A stretch of 25,171 nt of DNA from Flavobacteriaceae bacterium (GTDB lineage: Bacteria > Bacteroidota > Bacteroidia > Flavobacteriales > Flavobacteriaceae), in contig JAUWLK010000004.1 of assembly GCA_030613745.1 (NCBI GenBank), positions 1-25,171 of the forward strand. Direction: 5' to 3'. Shown here in pieces: positions 22,372 through 25,171 of this stretch. The notes beneath the pieces were generated by a model. That model worked only from the letters and a program-made list of their open reading frames with translations. It searched no databases and was not told the DNA's origin. The stretch's first letter is position 1, and each line of letters opens with the position of its first letter. Made by a program: the position numbers and the translations under genes.

Positions 22372-24462
22372 TAGTCCTTGCGCTTGTATCGCTGTAATGA
22401 TTACTGTATTAAATACATCATCAACCGTACAACCTCTACTTAAATCATTTACCGGTTTGTTTAAACCTTGTAACATCGGCCCGATAGCAATAGCTCCCGT
22501 TTCTCTCTGAATGGCTTTATAGGTATTATTACCTGTATTCAAATCAGGGAATATCAATACGCTGGCCTGACCTGCAACTTCAGAATTTGGTAATTTACTT
22601 TTTCCTATATTCATATCAACTGCTGCATCGTATTGTATTGGTCCTTCAATTTTTAATTCAGGATGTAATTCTTTTACTATATCCGTTGCATTTTTAACCC
22701 GGTCAACGTCTTCTCCTTTTCCAGATGTACCAGAAGAATATGATAACATTGCTACTTTTGGTTCTATACCAAAAGCAATACTTGATTGTGCTGAAGAAAT
22801 TGCAATTTCTGCTAATTGTTCTGCTGTTGGATTTGGATTTATGGCGCAATCTCCAAATACAGAAACTCTATCTTCCAAACACATAAAAAATACTGAAGAA
22901 ACTACAGATACACCTGGCTTGGTTTTAATAAATTGTAAAGCCGGACGAATAGTGTGCTGTGTAGTATGGGCTGCGCCCGATACCATTCCATCAGCATCAC
23001 CTTTATAAACCATCATGGTTCCAAAATAAGAAACATCAGCCATCAAATCTTTAGCTGCATCTATATTAAGATTTTTATGTTTACGCAATTCTAATAATGT
23101 ATTTACGTAATCTTCACAGTATTTTGATTTAGTCGGATTTATAATATTCACTTTGTCAAATCGAAACGGAATGCCAAGTTTTGTAACTGTTTTTTTAATT
23201 CCTTTTTCATTTCCCAATAAAGTAATATCAACAATATCTAATCCTATTAACCTCGCTGTTGCGCGTAATATTCTTTCATCATTCCCTTCAGGTAAAACAA
23301 TATGTTTTCTATTTTTCTTTGCGCGATTAACCAAATTATAAAGAAACATTCGAGGTGTAATTCCTTCTGGCTCAAAAGTGATTAATTTTTTGGCCAATTC
23401 GCCTACATTAATATATTTTTCAAAAGTGCTTAGTGATGTATAAATTCGCTGTTTGTTTTCTGCATAAATATGTGAACGAATATCTCCAATTTCATTAGCT
23501 ATTTCATAAGTCCCTTTTTTAACTGAAACTATTGGAACAACCTGAGATAAACCTTTAATCAATTTTAAAATTGGTTTTTCAGGTTTTAATCCTCCTGTTA
23601 ATACAATACCTGAAATTTTAGGATAATTAGTTGAATTATTTGCTTGTAAGGCACTTAATATAACATCGGCTCTGTCACCTGGGGTTATTACCAAACTATT
23701 TTCTTTTAAATAAGTAATAAAATGACGCAATTGCATCGCTCCAACAACAAAACTTCCAATTTGATGATTTAAATATTTTTTACCAAATAAAACTTTAGCA
23801 CCTAATTCATTTACAATTTCTTGCATAGTTGGATTATTAAGCCAATCTATCAATGGTATTGCATATGCAAATACATTAGATGGTAATTCTTTTTTTAATC
23901 GATTGGTAATTTGATCTAACTGGTCTAAATCCGCTTTATTAGCAACTACCGCTAATACTTTTACTTCTTTTTCAATAAAAGAATCGTAAGCTAAATGTAT
24001 ATTAGCTTCTATTTCATCTATATTTTTATCTTTCCCATTAGTTACAATAATTGCAGGGATTCCTAAATTTTTAGCTATTAAAACATTGATATCTAACTCT
24101 ATAAAAATACCTTCACCAGAAAAATCAGTTCCTTCAACTAATATAAAATCAAAACGTTCTTCTATCGCTTTGTATTTTTCAATGATCGTATCAATTATCT
24201 CATCTTCATGACCGCTGGTTTTTTTCTGAATTACTTCATGACCAGTTACCGCATAACACTCTTCATAGTCCATTTTTAAATCAAAATGAGACAATACCGT
24301 TTCAATATGATTGTCTTTTTTTCCATCCGGATCATCATCAATTATGGGTCTGAAATAACCAACTTTACTAGTTTTACCCAATAACATTCTCATCAAGCCT
24401 AAAGTAATTATTGATTTGCCACTTTCAGGCTCACTTGTTGTGATATAAACCGCTTTACTCAT
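22369..24462 (-). CDS. pta: Phosphate acetyltransferase, long form with regulatory N-terminus
   Basis: A 697-residue three-part phosphotransacetylase, cytoplasmic, which interconverts acetyl-CoA and acetyl phosphate. Residues 1 to about 200 are a BioD/AAA_26-like P-loop domain (TTSEPESGKSIITLGLMRML, with GKS at 19-21). Residues about 215-330 are a DRTGG-type domain (ITPGDRADVILSALQ and IVLTGGLKPEKPIL). Residues about 375-692 are the catalytic PTA_PTB domain (VLPEGNDERILRATARLIG, MVSGAAHTTQHTIRPALQFI, MLSYSSGTSGKGEDVDRV). The length matches E. coli Pta, whose N-terminal domain gives allosteric control by NADH and pyruvate; whether that applies here is inference. The start is the ATG at 24462, 16 bases after a TATCTTTG box. 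It is the first gene of the pta-ackA operon and is divergent from hutI. Confidence 0.96.
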   Translation of the reverse strand: MSKAVYITTSEPESGKSIITLGLMRMLLGKTSKVGYFRPIIDDDPDGKKDNHIETVLSHFDLKMDYEECYAVTGHEVIQKKTSGHEDEIIDTIIEKYKAIEERFDFILVEGTDFSGEGIFIELDINVLIAKNLGIPAIIVTNGKDKNIDEIEANIHLAYDSFIEKEVKVLAVVANKADLDQLDQITNRLKKELPSNVFAYAIPLIDWLNNPTMQEIVNELGAKVLFGKKYLNHQIGSFVVGAMQLRHFITYLKENSLVITPGDRADVILSALQANNSTNYPKISGIVLTGGLKPEKPILKLIKGLSQVVPIVSVKKGTYEIANEIGDIRSHIYAENKQRIYTSLSTFEKYINVGELAKKLITFEPEGITPRMFLYNLVNRAKKNRKHIVLPEGNDERILRATARLIGLDIVDITLLGNEKGIKKTVTKLGIPFRFDKVNIINPTKSKYCEDYVNTLLELRKHKNLNIDAAKDLMADVSYFGTMMVYKGDADGMVSGAAHTTQHTIRPALQFIKTKPGVSVVSSVFFMCLEDRVSVFGDCAINPNPTAEQLAEIAISSAQSSIAFGIEPKVAMLSYSSGTSGKGEDVDRVKNATDIVKELHPELKIEGPIQYDAAVDMNIGKSKLPNSEVAGQASVLIFPDLNTGNNTYKAIQRETGAIAIGPMLQGLNKPVNDLSRGCTVDDVFNTVIITAIQAQGL

Positions 24463-24478
24463 AATAATTATTTTTTTA

Positions 24479-24486
24479 CAAAGATA
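24479..24486 (-). promoter_or_regulatory. -7 promoter box for pta-ackA
   Basis: On the minus strand it reads TATCTTTG, identical to the box before mrp, 16 bases before the pta ATG. A -33 TTG is not evident. Confidence 0.45.
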
Positions 24487-24592
24487 CTTTATATTAGTTT
24501 TTACATCATTAAAAAATGATATTTTTTATGAAATAAAGGCTGCTTTTTTTAAAAATAACTTAACTTTAAATTTTTGAAAATTAATATTCAAT

Positions 24593-25171
24593 ATGACCAC
24601 TATTATTACCAATATAAAAGAGCTTTTACAAGTAAGAAATATAAATATTGAAAAAGTTTTTGGTAAGGAAATGAATGTTCTTCCCACCATAAAAAATGCT
24701 TTTTTAATTTTAAAAGATGATACGATTTATGACTTTGGGGAAATGGCTGATCTTCCAAAAATAAAAGCAGATAAAATTATAGATGCCAGTAATAAAATTA
24801 TTTTACCTACCTGGTGTGATTCTCATACGCATATTGTTTACGCGGGAAATCGTGAAGGAGAATTTGTTGACAGAATAAACGGACTCACCTATGAAGAAAT
24901 TGCTAAAAAAGGTGGTGGCATATTAAATTCAGCAAAAAAATTACAAAATATTTCTGAAAATAAATTATACCAGCAGGCATCAAAAAGAATTGAAGAAGTA
25001 ATCGGTTTAGGTACAGGAGCCGTTGAAATAAAATCAGGTTATGGATTAACCGTTGAAGCCGAAATAAAAATGCTCCGAATAATAAAAAAATTAGCTGAAA
25101 ATTATCCAATTGAAATAAAAGCGACCTTTTTAGGAGCTCATGCATTTCCTGCAGCATATAAAGAAAATAAA
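24593..25171 (+). CDS. hutI: Imidazolonepropionase, 5' part (runs off the right edge)
   Basis: The first 193 codons of imidazolonepropionase, which hydrolyses 4-imidazolone-5-propanoate to N-formimino-L-glutamate in histidine breakdown (cytoplasmic, metal-dependent amidohydrolase). Seen here are the metal ligands H78 and H80 in PTWCDSHTHIVYAGNR, the substrate segment GNREGEFVDRINGLTYEEIA, KKGGGILNSAKKL, and EIKSGYGLTVEAEIKMLR, all characteristic of HutI. The family is about 410 residues, so a little more than half is missing past the edge. The frame stays open to the last base of the window. The ATG at 24593 is the first start in frame with a good N-terminus. It is divergent from pta with a 130-base gap that holds the pta promoter. 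Other hut genes are not visible. Confidence 0.93.
   Translation, partial: MTTIITNIKELLQVRNINIEKVFGKEMNVLPTIKNAFLILKDDTIYDFGEMADLPKIKADKIIDASNKIILPTWCDSHTHIVYAGNREGEFVDRINGLTYEEIAKKGGGILNSAKKLQNISENKLYQQASKRIEEVIGLGTGAVEIKSGYGLTVEAEIKMLRIIKKLAENYPIEIKATFLGAHAFPAAYKENK

Overview
The window is chromosomal DNA of a low-GC (about 30%) member of the Bacteroidota, most likely Flavobacteriaceae; the genus cannot be fixed from the sequence alone. This rests on the gene content (a 1.1-kb-codon outer-membrane barrel protein, two outer-membrane receptors with a carboxypeptidase-like domain before the plug, the GCARRG-type Ig-like lipoprotein, a single-chain GlyRS), on signal peptides ending in G-Q or A-Q, on start regions that are A-rich and lack Shine-Dalgarno sites, and on repeated Bacteroidota-type -7 promoter boxes (TAnnTTTG) in front of genes on both strands.

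Layout from left to right. 1-1.6 kb: an Fe-S pair on the minus strand, mrp followed by a NifU C-terminal-domain scaffold, with a perfect hairpin between them. 1.7-4.05 kb: a minus-strand comF and Ig-like lipoprotein pair. 4.2-6.8 kb: on the plus strand, a membrane-anchored coiled-coil protein and glycyl-tRNA synthetase, each closed by a strong hairpin. 6.86-10.27 kb: a 1138-residue outer-membrane protein on the minus strand. 10.28-10.51 kb: a relatively GC-rich spacer of palindromic repeats. 10.5-11.8 kb: ogt (DNA repair) downstream of tatD on the minus strand. 11.9-17.7 kb: an ArsC-family protein, then two paralogous outer-membrane receptors separated by a tiny membrane protein on the opposite strand. 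17.8-20.3 kb: fumarase, then a guanine deaminase paired with a stand-alone protein that resembles domain 2 of eRF1. 20.3-24.5 kb on the minus strand: an unlisted 50-residue ORF, a DinB-family protein, acetate kinase and a long-form phosphotransacetylase. Pta and AckA form the acetyl-CoA/acetate module, with a heptamer repeat array between them. 24.6 kb to the end: the first 193 codons of imidazolonepropionase (hutI), divergent from pta.

Most of the window is ordinary housekeeping and cell-envelope content: Fe-S assembly, tRNA charging, DNA repair, the TCA cycle, acetate metabolism, purine salvage and histidine breakdown. No transposase, phage gene, CRISPR array, rRNA or tRNA was seen, and no clear new multi-gene system. 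The most interesting points are the eRF1-domain-2-like protein next to guaD, the Mrp protein without the usual CxxC cluster ligands, the heptamer array inside pta-ackA, the palindromic repeats after ogt, the large uncharacterised outer-membrane protein, the small unannotated ORF at 20306-20458, and the TTG start forced on glyS.
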